From: Brasenia schreberi
Lineage: Eukaryota > Streptophyta > Magnoliopsida > Nymphaeales > Cabombaceae
Direction: 5' to 3'
DNA length: 64,000 bases
NCBI GenBank assembly: GCA_036023115.1
Contig: JAYKKT010000086.1
Coordinates: 18,507,501 to 18,571,500, forward strand
The notes beneath the pieces are model-generated. The model did not search any database. It saw only the letters and a list, made by a program, of their open reading frames with translations, and was not told the DNA's origin. Made by a program: the position numbers and the translations under genes. Of this stretch, positions 26,329-38,300 are shown piece by piece. The first letter of the stretch is position 1. The number at the start of each line of letters is the position of its first letter.

Positions 26329-29300
26329 ATGGGAATTTTCGAACCCTTCCGAGCCATCGGCTACATCACGACCGGCGTCCCGTTTTCCGTGCAGAGATTG
26401 GGAATGGAAACCTTCGTCACCGTTAGCATTGGCAAGGCTTGGCAGACCTACAACGTCGGTTTCTCTCTTCTCTTTTATTTCGTCCTGCTTACCTTATGAA
26501 TTTAGTTAACTGATGATACTACATGAAATGTTTTCCCTTTGCTTTTGATTGCGAATTTTCATTTTGAACTCTTCAGGTGACATAAACGTTCGTTGATTTG
26601 GATGGTAGAAGACTTAATCGATGTCTTCCTAGTCGTGAAATTGTTCAGAACTTTCATTTTTTTTCTTCTTTCTGATAGAGTTCATAGCAAGAAATAGTTT
26701 CACGTAGAAATATCTGGTTGTTCTTTTATTATGAGATAGGGTGTGATAATATGTTGTAATTATATATTTTAGTTCCATATACAAGTTCAACTGTAATTTT
26801 CTTTCGTCCCTTTAGTTTCTCAGTTTACTTTAAAGCTTGCCCTCTTTAGAACTTTGCTGGGTAGATTTAATTATTAATAAGTTTTTGGTCAATTCAGCAA
26901 AGTTTCTATGTACTTACTCACATACCTGAAACAGTTTGCTTTTGTTTGCAGTGTTCAAAGCTCACACTTGTTTTCGTTGGTAAGCTGTCAGCTCCTCTAA
27001 GCATGTTTATTTTACAAATGAGTTGCATTATCTTACAAAAGTCTGTTTTTTGCCTTCAGATGTTCTTGGCCATTTACAAATATATATCTACTTAGTTTTT
27101 ATTTTTCCTTTAAATGCTTCTTCATGGCCAATACGTATTGCTTGTCTCTCTTGATGAGGCAATGTTCTGTTGTGCAGAAAAAAAAATCAAACTCATAAAC
27201 ATGTTATTTCTCCAAAGCTTTTCTGTCTATAATGAACGTAAGCAGGATCTTCTAGTGAAGGTTCCTTGTGCTTGATGAACTATAGACAAATCAGAGGAAT
27301 GCAGTCAAGTAGAGGAAAATGAGACTCTGGGGAAACAATAAACACAGACAAGCAAAAACATTAGAAGATGACAACACTAACAAGATTTTAGGTAGATCCA
27401 GAATGGAAGAGAGAAATGTTTAATGTTTCAGTAGATTCTGTAAATGTACAAGATATTCAAAGGGCTCAAAAGATGTGTTTAGTATGAGGTGCTCAACAAT
27501 ATTCATGCTTTCATAAAATTGACTTTATTATACTATTTAGAATGGATAGACATACCTCATCAGTTTCGTTTGGTTGCCTGCAATTTCAGGACCACAAATG
27601 CCGAAAAAGATTCGATCTCTTGCAACATATCGTGATTTGACATTTGCTGCAGTTGGAAATGAAATAGCTGTTTTCAGACGAGGTCATCAGGTCAGTTGGT
27701 GAAAGTTCAAATTTTTTGCTTCTGTTATTTTATGTTTATAAGCTATGTTTTTTAGATGCGTGTATGATTCTTTGTGCTTAATCAGCATTTTTTTGGCAGA
27801 AATACCACTAAATGATGTTATGTAGCATATAAGCTGCATATGTGGCTGCACAAGCCATATATTCATGCAGCATGAACAGCCAACATAATCAATTATGTGG
27901 CCAAAGGGTTTGTATGCGACTATGCCCCCCTTGTTCGTGTTTTTTTCCCCTGCTTCAAAGATGATGATGAAAAGGCTAGTGGTAATATAAAAATAAATAA
28001 AAAGTTAGTTCCATATGCTTTTTAATGATAATATAGGTACTAACTTAGGAGGGCTGACCAACTAAGAAGAGTATATAAACCGTAATTTGACTAATTTCTG
28101 CTGACCGATTCAAAGGAATGAAATAAAAAAGGCTTTTAAACTTGTTAAGGTTGGCAAATTTGTAGGACTAGAGCATATTCCTATGCAGGTATGAAAAATC
28201 ATAGGAGATACACGTATCACTTTCAGTTTTATCTGTATCGTCCCATATCGTACAATATGGGTACAATTTATCATATCATGGGAAACCATGATACGATATA
28301 CCATGGTGTTACAGGTATATGCCCTATTTATTTTACCCCCCTTCCCCCCCACCTACATACACACACATGCCTCCGCTCGAACAAAACCCTGAATTTCTAT
28401 GGGGTTTGTGACTTCTGTTAGAGTGCTCTAGATGCTCTACGATGACTTTCGGCTAGGGAGAAACATCTCCAATGGCACCATCACTTTGGCGACAATAACA
28501 ATGACAATCCAATGGCTATGGTATCAGTTTTTTTTCTTCTCTTTTTATGTGTATTTTGTATCTTCTTGTGTTATTTTTTTCTTTTTTGAATGATAATATA
28601 TGAAATGAGTGGATATCTTTTTGTTGTTTTTGTGGCAATCTATGAAGTGGGAGACACACTTTGAGTGTTTTGGTGGTTTATAAGTGAAGATTGGAGATTT
28701 ATGAAGTTTTTGGCAATTTATGAAGTGCTTCTATTTTTAGGTTTATTAAGATTTAAGAAGAAGCAAATTAAGATTGTAGGAAGGGGTGTTTCGCAGTCTC
28801 AATCTTGGTCTGATGATCCGACATGGCAATGGGGGTACTCTAATCGAGGGAATATATTGAAAATCAAATGTAATTTTTTGAGAAGGGACTGGAAAAGAGA
28901 TTGCACTTTGCATGAGCAAAGTTATGAGGGTGTCAGAAGCCATTAAATGGCAATCTCTACATTATTTTTAGGTTTATTAAGATTTAAGAAGAAGTAAATT
29001 AAGATTATAGGAAGGGTGTTTCACAGTCTCAGTCTTGGTCTGATAATCCGACATGGCAATGGGGGTACTCCAATCGAGGGAACATATTGAAAATCAAATG
29101 TAATTTTTCTGAGAAGGGATTGGGAAAGAGATTGCTCTTTGCATGAACAAAGTTAGGAGAGTGTGAGAGGCCATTAAATGACAATCTCTACATATGATAA
29201 ATAATATAGTTTAGAAGAGATAAAAAAAGAAGATATAAAATGTTTGAGGAAGAGGATGTTAGATCTGGTGATGGTGATTGATGATAGGGCAAATGTTGGT

Positions 29301-32300
29301 AGCAATAGTTCTTGACCACCAACCAAGAAAAAGAGGATTGCTTAATAGGTTGCAAGTGGTAGAAAAGGAAGAGCTAGAGGAAGATCTTATCATGTCATGC
29401 AGTAGTTTTTTTCTCCTAGTAATGAAATTCGTGTTGCTATGACATCAAAATAAGCAAGTAGACTTTGTAGTGTGGAGATGGTTTTATGATGCATGCATTC
29501 CATTTAATGCAACAAATTCTTTTCATTTGAAGCAATGACAGATACCATTGCTAACATTGGTCCAAGGTATAAAATGTCATAATATATAAGTTGGGAGGAA
29601 AATTATTAGATAAGACCATCCTTGAAGTTCAAGAGTATTGTTCGACTTTGAGAGAATCATGAAAGGAGACAAGATGTACTATCATAGTAGACGAATGGAC
29701 AGATAGACGAGGAAAGACTTTATTAAACTTCCTTGTCTATTGTCCTAAAAGACTTTTAGTTTTGAGATCACTAGATATTTTTGAGGAGTGCCATACTATA
29801 GAGGTTTTAAGGCTAGAATTTGATAAGGTGATATTGGAGGTTGGGCGTGAAAATATATATTAATTAATTACAAATAATGCAACTAACTATAAAGCAATGA
29901 CAAAGGAATTAGTTGAGAGTTTTGATACTTTTTATGGGAAATCATGTGCAACCTATTATCTAGATCTCATCCTTGAGGATATTAGATAGATGGATGAGGT
30001 AAAGGCAATAATTTAGTGTTGTTAAGATATCACTAAATTTATTTATGACCATACATTTGTATTATGTATGATGAGGAGATATACTGATGCTAAATAGCTC
30101 CTTTGTATGGCTGTTACTTGGTTTGTAACTAATTTCTTGTTAGTATAAGTCATTGTTAAACACAAACAAGCCTTAAAGAAAATGTTTATCTCAGATGAGT
30201 GATAATAGTTTGTAGGGTTGCCTCAAAATAGGAGAAATAGAAAACTTAATGAGATTTCATAAATAGTCTTTAAGAATATATTTTGGAACTCGTGTATTAG
30301 ATTATTAAAGACCACATGCCCTTTGATTAAGGTTTTCAGATTGACTGACAGCGAGGAGAAACCATTTGTGGGCTATCTTTATGAAGGCATGAATAGAGTT
30401 AAAGAAGCTATCATGAGCAATTTTAATGAAAGAAAGAGTTATTATGTACTCATGTGGAGGATTATTGATAATAAATGGAAGAAACAGAGGTTTTGAGATT
30501 TGTTGATAGTGAGGAGAAACCATCATTGTGTTATCTTTATGAAGCCATGAATAGGGCTAAAGAAACTATCATGAGCAATTTTAATAGAAGAAAGAGTTAT
30601 TATGCACTCGTGTGGAGGATTATTGATAATAGATGAAGAAATAAAGGTTTTGAGATTTGATGATAGGGAGGAGAAACCTGTCACACGGGCGTGGGTATGG
30701 GATACGAGGTAACACAACTAGGGTATATAATATTATATATTATATATAATATTCAAGCTACAACAAGTGAGACATCAATTAACATAAGTATATGACAATA
30801 GCAAGTACATAACTTTATATTAAAGCAAAACACATAAACGGTAAACAACTACTAATTTCATCATAATATACAAATCAATCATCACATATCCGGACCCTTT
30901 TATCCAAAAAGACCCGAACTTTAAAATCGATACCAGATTTTGAAGCGTGGAATATCCACACAAAAGGAAGTGAAGAAGGTCTTCGTTGAGATATTTTTCT
31001 ATGTTCATCTGTGGAGTTTCATGAGAGATGATGGAAGACAAGCTGAAAGAGCATTTTGGAAACTATGGTGAGGTAACTCAGGTGGTCATCATGGGAGATA
31101 AGGTCACGAGTCGACTAAGAGGCTTCGTTTTCATCGTCTTCACATATTACTCCCTCTTTAATCGGGTTCTTCATGATAAATACACTATAGACGGCAAAAC
31201 CGTGAGTTATAATTTTTTTTTGTATTTTTTTGCCATGCCACACCTACACGGTGTCGGTGTCGTACCGTGTCGAGGTTGACACTCCACCTCTTAGAAGTGT
31301 TTGTGTCACTTAGGGAGAAACCATCTATGAACTATCTTTATGAAGCCATGAATAAGGCTAAAGAAACTATCATGAGCAATTTTAATGGAAGAAAGAGTTA
31401 TTATGTACTCATGTAGGATTATTGATATTAGATGGAAGAAATAGTTGCATCAATCCATTCATGCAAACAACTTACTACCTAAATTCCAACTTATTAGCAT
31501 GTGTAAAAGATGTTCTTGCATAAATGAAGATGCTACAAGGAAGGACCACATCTGTTATGAGTTTATTAGAGACAAATTAAAAGTGCTACTAATAAATGAT
31601 AAAACGAGAGAAAATTGTTTAAGATGGTTTGGACACGTGGAAATGCGACCAAAGAAAGCTCTAGTAAGGTGTGAGAAACTGAATGAAAAATGTTAAAAGA
31701 AGAAGAAAACAAGAGACGATAAAAGTATTGGAAGAAAAAAATAAAGAATGATCTAGTTTTTGTTGAGTTAACCGTTAGCATGACATAAGATTGTGCTCTA
31801 TGAAAATTAAGAATCCATGTAACTGACCCTATCTAGTACGGGAAAAGGCTTAACAAAATGTTGGTTATCAAAAGCAACACGAATGGCTATATTTCCTCTA
31901 GGGATCAGGATGTGAATAGTTAGTGCAGATTGGTTGCCTGAGAATGTGGTCCTGTATTATGATCACTTTTTTGCCATATGTGAACTTATGAAAAGGCACT
32001 CATACTATATGTATTATCTCCAAGGGGACCTTTTTCTTATTATATCAATTCATATTATAAAAGTTTTTTCACAACTACTTTAGAATTCTAGTTATTGTTT
32101 CTTTTATTTCTTATATTGGGAAGTTTGCAGGTGGCAACATGGAGCAGGCATGTTGAGAAGATCATTTCGTTGCTGCTGTTTGGTGATCATATATACAGTC
32201 TAGATCTTAAGGGCAATCTTTTCATGTGGGTATTCAAGCGAGTTGAAGAGAATCTGGAACCGGTTGGGCATATCTTGCTTGAGGACAATTATGCCCCAAG

Positions 32301-35300
32301 CTGCATAATGCACCCGGATACTTACCTTAACAAGGTGATTTGCCATCCATTGCTTTTTTTCTCTTATAATTTTGAAACGACTGCATCTCTATCTCATCCT
32401 TTCTTTTGCTCTATAGTAGCCCATTCTGTCTCAAATCAATTCTTTTTTGAATATCTGGTACCTAGGTGATTATTGGAAGTCAGAAAGGACCCTTGCAACT
32501 TTGGAACATCAGTACAAAAAAGAAACTATATGAGTTTAAAGGATGGGGGTCCCCCGTGCATTGTTGTGTATCATCACCTGCTCTGGATGTTGTTGCAGTA
32601 GGTTGTGCAGATGGGAAAGTTCATGTTCACAATGTACGTTATGATGATGAGGTGGTTGCATTCACGCATTCTTCTAGAGGTGCTGTAACGGCCTTGTCTT
32701 TTTGTACTGGTAAATCCTTAAACCTGTACTGACTGGTAGTCCTGCAATACTGATACTTGTTTCCAATTACACTGTGGAGCTATATCTGAATGGTTGTGAT
32801 GAAGGTTTCATTAATCTGATTTTGTGCCAGTCACATCATAAGGTTGCTATTTGGCCTTCTGGTGATATGGTTGATCTAGTTTCCATAAGTTTACTATATC
32901 ATTGATATTCTTGTAGCTACAAGTGTCCACCTAAGATAGTTCTCAATAGCTGAACATTTTATCTGCACGATTTTGCTACACAGGTTTTACCATTTTGAAC
33001 AAAGTAAAACTCATAAACGAGCCTGTTGTTCAACTGGTATCCAATTTTTTGTATAACAGACAGGCCATCTCAAACTAGTTCCCTTTATGACATGTATTTG
33101 TGCTGCATCAGCTCTTTTTATAATAAGTTGCACAGATATATATGTCTACGGTTTTTTGAAGAGTTTGACTTGGTTACCATAACCCTACTTGGGCCTCACA
33201 TATGCCATGCCCTTGCTTATACCTTTTCTGGAGGTCTGGTGCGCATGTCTGGGGTGTTGCTACCAACTGTCATGCTTAGCAGATCAGCTGCATGGATTTT
33301 GGTAGTCATTGTGCTCACTATTGTATCACATTAGCATGTAATACCCAAAAAACAAGATCACAATTTATCTTTTTCTTTGAAGACCTTTGGGACCTTGCTG
33401 TCACTTTTGAAGTGTTCACAATCTAATTTCTTAGACTTTCTAACTGGAGCTTCTTGTGACTGCCTTTCTATATGCCAGGCTACCTTAAGCGCATCTCTCA
33501 TTTGATCATGGATCGTGACAATAACTTTAGATGCATGATTATTGTTTGTATACTTAATTACATTTCAAGATATTTGTAGGGTAATGGCTAGATGACTGCT
33601 TCACCTAGGGTTCATGTACACCTTTCTGTGAGATCTGCATCTAGGCCCTGCATAGTACTTTCTTTAACATGGTGAATTGAATGGACTGGTTAAATGCCTC
33701 TTGCAAAACTCTATTTCTAGTCAACTTGAAGTCCATGACAGGGTGACGGCTCAAGCTGTGATGGAACTTCCTACTCAGGTCACATCCATATTATTAGATT
33801 ATTGAGCAATATGGTGATTCCTGTTTATAACTTTATGTGGGTACCTTGCGTTATGGCCTTCAAAATTTCCTCACAAAAAATAACCCTCTTCTAAATATTT
33901 TGTTGTTAGATGAAAAATTTGACATCTTCATAATGCTTTCCTTGTGTTGTGGGTTTGCACCAATTCTGTTTATCTGATTGAGCTGCTTGTATCCCAATAT
34001 TGACGATTTATCTTATGTTTGTTAGATGGGCAGCCTCTTCTTGCGTCGGGTGGATCATCTGGTATTATCAGTATATGGAATCTGGATAAGCAAGGACTTC
34101 AATCCGTCATAAGAGATGCACATGATGGCACGATAACATCCTTGCACTTCCTTGCTAATGAACCCATCCTAATGAGTTCTGCTTCAGATAATTCGATCAA
34201 AGTAAGGTTTCCTTGTGCTTCTATCGAATTGATGCAAAAAATGGCAGTTGTTTACCTTCATTAATGATTCTTATTCATCTCATATATGAGGGCATGCTTC
34301 AAATTGATTTCTGAAGGTTTTGATTCAAACTCCAAGCTCAACTTTGAAATTTTATCTGAATATGCTTCCTGATGAGTGACATTCAGATTGTAAATGCAAA
34401 AGGCTGGTTGCTGTGCAGTATTTGCTTCTTTTTGTTTTCATTATTTTCCAGCTTTTATTCTGTAACTGCATATTATTCTGTTGATGCTTTTGCTTGAAGT
34501 ACTGGTTCGCTATTTGTGGTGCATGCAAAAGTATGTGCTTCTTCTTTATCATGCAAAAAGGAAAAAAAATGTTATTTGCTTATGCTCTGTAGAATCATAG
34601 AACCTAAGTGCCAAAACTTGCCAACATGTGTATCCCATTTCTCTGCCAGTGAAAATGTATGCCTAAATAAGGCTTCACCCCTCATGTTCACACAAAGCTT
34701 GATGTCAAATTGGTTCTCCCTAAATTTCCTGTTTATGTTTAAGTATTGATAGTGTCACTCCAGTACATTTTCAAATGTGTGAAATGGCAATCTAGTCCGT
34801 CTCCAAGCCTGTTGTACTCTTTATTTTTGGATTGAACCACCAGAGAATTTCTATAATTTTAGGCTCTTTAAAGATCATCACTGAAGTATGTTTTCTTTTT
34901 CCATGGTAAATATGGATATCAAACGAATTAAGTGTGGATCTACCTTCAGTCTCTGCATTCATGGGGCTTTTACTGAGCTGTGTAGTACTGTACAGAAAAT
35001 ATTAAGTGATTAATGAATCTTGAGGAATAAAGAGCAACAATGAAGGTCTTGTTCTAGACATGCACGCAGAGAACATTAACCATGAATGTCTTAGGGTGAT
35101 GATTGAGGCCATTCTACAATGCAGTAACTGATTGGAATTCTTCTGCTGGGTGTGAAGTTTCTTCCTTTGAAAAATTTAATTATTGGACAGATATTTCTTC
35201 TGGTGGCACTATGTTACAGAGAATGCTGATAGAGATGCCCTATGTACATATCCTGCAGCACACACGGAATGTGTGTTTGCATTCTTGTAATATTTCAGGT

Positions 35301-38300
35301 TTACTTGTGGAGGTAAAAACTAAAAACACTATGAAGGTGTGAAGATGTAGAAGTCATGCAGGAGCTATCACTCACAAGGCCTGATGGGATACAAGGATGT
35401 TAGCTGGACTTACCAGAATAATGGCCGGCAGGCCAGGCACATATGTCTATATTGATTAACCCGGTTGGTCCCAAACAGGCTGGATCCCTAAAATGGTTAG
35501 GTTTAGGGGCGTTGTTCTCTGAGAGGTTCTTGTAGTTTCTTTGAACACAAACTGCGGTTAACTTTAAATGTCTTTGGGTCTCTACGGCACGTTGAAGAAT
35601 AATGCACTAGCTGGCAATTATCTGCTTCTTGAAGAGAACTCATCTAGTTGTTGGTTTGATTGTCATGATTTTATGCCAATCTAATCATGTTCTGTTGCAT
35701 CACATCCTCAGATTCACCTTTTATTAATTACTATATAGGCCATATGTGGAATAGGTACATTATATATCTGAAAGTGGTTTCTATCCCGGCTGTTGGACTC
35801 TCTTTTTGCCCGACAATTCTGTTGGCTTTTAGCAGCTGACCTTTATTTATGTTTATTACCAATTGAAGTTTTTTTTCTTCATGTAGCCGACCCCATCTAG
35901 TATGGAAAAGGCTTAGTTGTTGTTGTACCAATTGAAGTTTTTTCTCTTTTACAATGTCTTTCTAGATGTGGATATTTGATACAAGTGATGGGGAGGGTCG
36001 ATTGCTGCGATTTCGAAGTGGTCATAGTGCTCCTCCTTTGTGCGTAAGGTGAGAAGAATCTACTTAAGGTTACAAGCTGCTCATGTAAGATACCCAATTT
36101 TCTTGACAAGGTCGTTGTGGGTGCTCATTGACATTAACTTCTGTAGCAATAACCACATAGATATTTAGCAGTAGCGGTTTCAACTTAAGTTTTCTGCTGT
36201 GAAATATTTCAGAAAGTATCCTTAGGGCAAAAAAGGTAGCTTCGTCTTGTTCTATGGTTAAGCAAAAGTACTTCACCTTTTTGTTTGTTATTTTTCTAAG
36301 ATAAATCTGGACAGATTGCTATTAAGTTGTCTAAGGACATGCCTAACCCTCTCTCTGTCTCTCTCACACAGGCCCGTGGTACTAGAACTATAAGCCTAGG
36401 CTTACATGAGCTTGTAATTGTGGTTCCAAGGAACCATGGTTTGTGATTGGTGGGTTTTTCTCTAATGTGAGATGGCAACATGATAGAGAAGGAGGCACTT
36501 GGTTTCAGTGCAAAGCCTCTTGAGTCCAATTCTTGTGGCCCACCTTTACCATGATGATGATCCTTTTGACTCAAATTGGACCTATGGAACTACAATTATG
36601 TGCCAATAATAGGTTTCGCATTTTGATGTGCAACGAAACTTAGAAATGAGAGCATAAAAAATCAAGGTCTAGTTTTCCTAAAACCTTGTATCAAACACAT
36701 ATAAGGAACTGAATAAATCAATATGCTATTGGATGTTTAGTGAGAATATGATAAATATGATTTGAATGCATGGATAATGAACATACATACACATGATGAA
36801 GTTATCTAGTATCAGTGGGACTCAAACACCAACAGGGAAGTTAGAGTTGGGCATAGGCACCTATTCAGGGGTCCATGTTGAATTTGGGTAATTTAAGCAT
36901 CACCTTTGGAATTCTCTGCAAACTTCTTGTGTATGGATTCACACATGGAATGCTAACATCCCTTGCAGGATCCATTCGGCACCCTCATCACAGTGAATTC
37001 GGTGTAGCGTGCTAGAAAAATTTGTAACATAATAGTACAACATTGCTGTTTTCTTTCTACGTTGTTGAAGTGCGTGCTATGTGATCGATCTAGTATACAA
37101 TTGCCAACGTAATAGTGCTTGGTGAGCTTAAAATTTCTCCAGGTGGACATGTTATTAATACCATGAAGCCACACATCACATTCATAGATATCAATAATAT
37201 ATTGAAAAATATGAAAAGGGGATCTTTGAGACTCTTAAGTAAGTTTATGTTTTGACCGCCATCTTTCGATGTCATGCATATTGATCATGATTTAGGAAAA
37301 GGAATAGACATGAGCAATTAGATAAAGTTCATGTGGGTAAAGAGGCTTCAGAGTATAGAAATGTTCATGGAAACTATGGTTTCGAGAAATGAAATAGACA
37401 TCAAGGAAATTCTTGATTTTGCTATGACTTATGATCTCTCCATAGTAAATACAATATGTGATTACTTACAAGAGGGGTTTTGCTGAAAATCAAATTTGAC
37501 TACTTTGTTTTGATGAAAATAGATAGGTTGTGTTGTAAAGGCTGTAAGGTTATTTGAGGAGAGAGTAGACTAAACGGATCAAATAATATATAATATAGTG
37601 TTTTGACATAATATTTCATATGCAAGATGTTTCCTGTAGCAATGGACACCACCTGAATTAGCAGTTCTTTTCCCGCTAATAATTCTGTTTGATTCTAGAT
37701 TCTATAGCAATGGAAGACACATTCTTTCAGCTGGTCAGGATCGTGCATTCCGTTTATTCTCAATCATTCAGGTGTACTTTTTGTGTCTATCAGTCTTATT
37801 AGTTATTTTCATTTGTTATTTGGAAGCATTTACCTCTTCCATATCAGTCTTTGTCATGGTCCACGCATTTTAATGGTTCATTCTTTCTTCATTTCTGAAC
37901 GCAAAAGGTGTTCCATGGTGGGAATTCCCTCTGCTTTTTTTTTTATTTTACCTTTTCTGTTATTCTTACAGGTTTTGAGTATGTGCCTATGCTTTCTCAG
38001 TGGCAATTAAATAGCTGTCATGCTAACTGGGAAAGAAGTCTCTTTACTTATGGCTATGTAAAGAACATCTCAATATGATGAGTGTAGTTATTCATGTTAG
38101 CATGAAAAATATTTATTAATCCAATAGAAATCACTTACAAAATACCGCAGATTGGAAGCATTCCTCCCATCTGCCCAAGAGCTGGAAGTTGGCCCACTTG
38201 TGCTGCCGCCCTGCACCTTTTCTTCTTTTTTCTAACTAAACCCTAATCACCTATTAATACCCTATCTAACTTAATTTTCCCCTAGTAAGTATTAACTATT

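Larger units (their letters stand above)
28213..31479 (+). mobile_element. hAT transposon remnant with BED/DUF659 transposase
   Basis: Starts CAGTTTTATCTGTATCG, like the TIR of the hAT at 49116-50309, with 'tacgatac'-type subterminal repeats. Decayed transposase in order: BED zinc finger (SDDPTWQWGYSNRGNILKIKC; 28790-28960, repeated at 29020-29190), DUF659 core (ACIPFNATNSFHFEAMTDTI near 29490, then TIIVDEWTDRRGKTLLNFLV and ITNNATNYKAM), and a C-terminal part (FVGYLYEGMNRVKEAIMSNF near 30366) that is tandemly repeated. The dimerisation end is missing. Many frameshifts. The right border is approximate and no right TIR was seen. Another insertion (30679-31313) sits inside it. Confidence 0.8.

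Noticed and set aside
33026..33334. 102-codon plus-strand frame in UTP21 intron 5.
   Set aside because: No domain, no homology to WD40 proteins; the flanking exons 5 and 6 join in phase without it.
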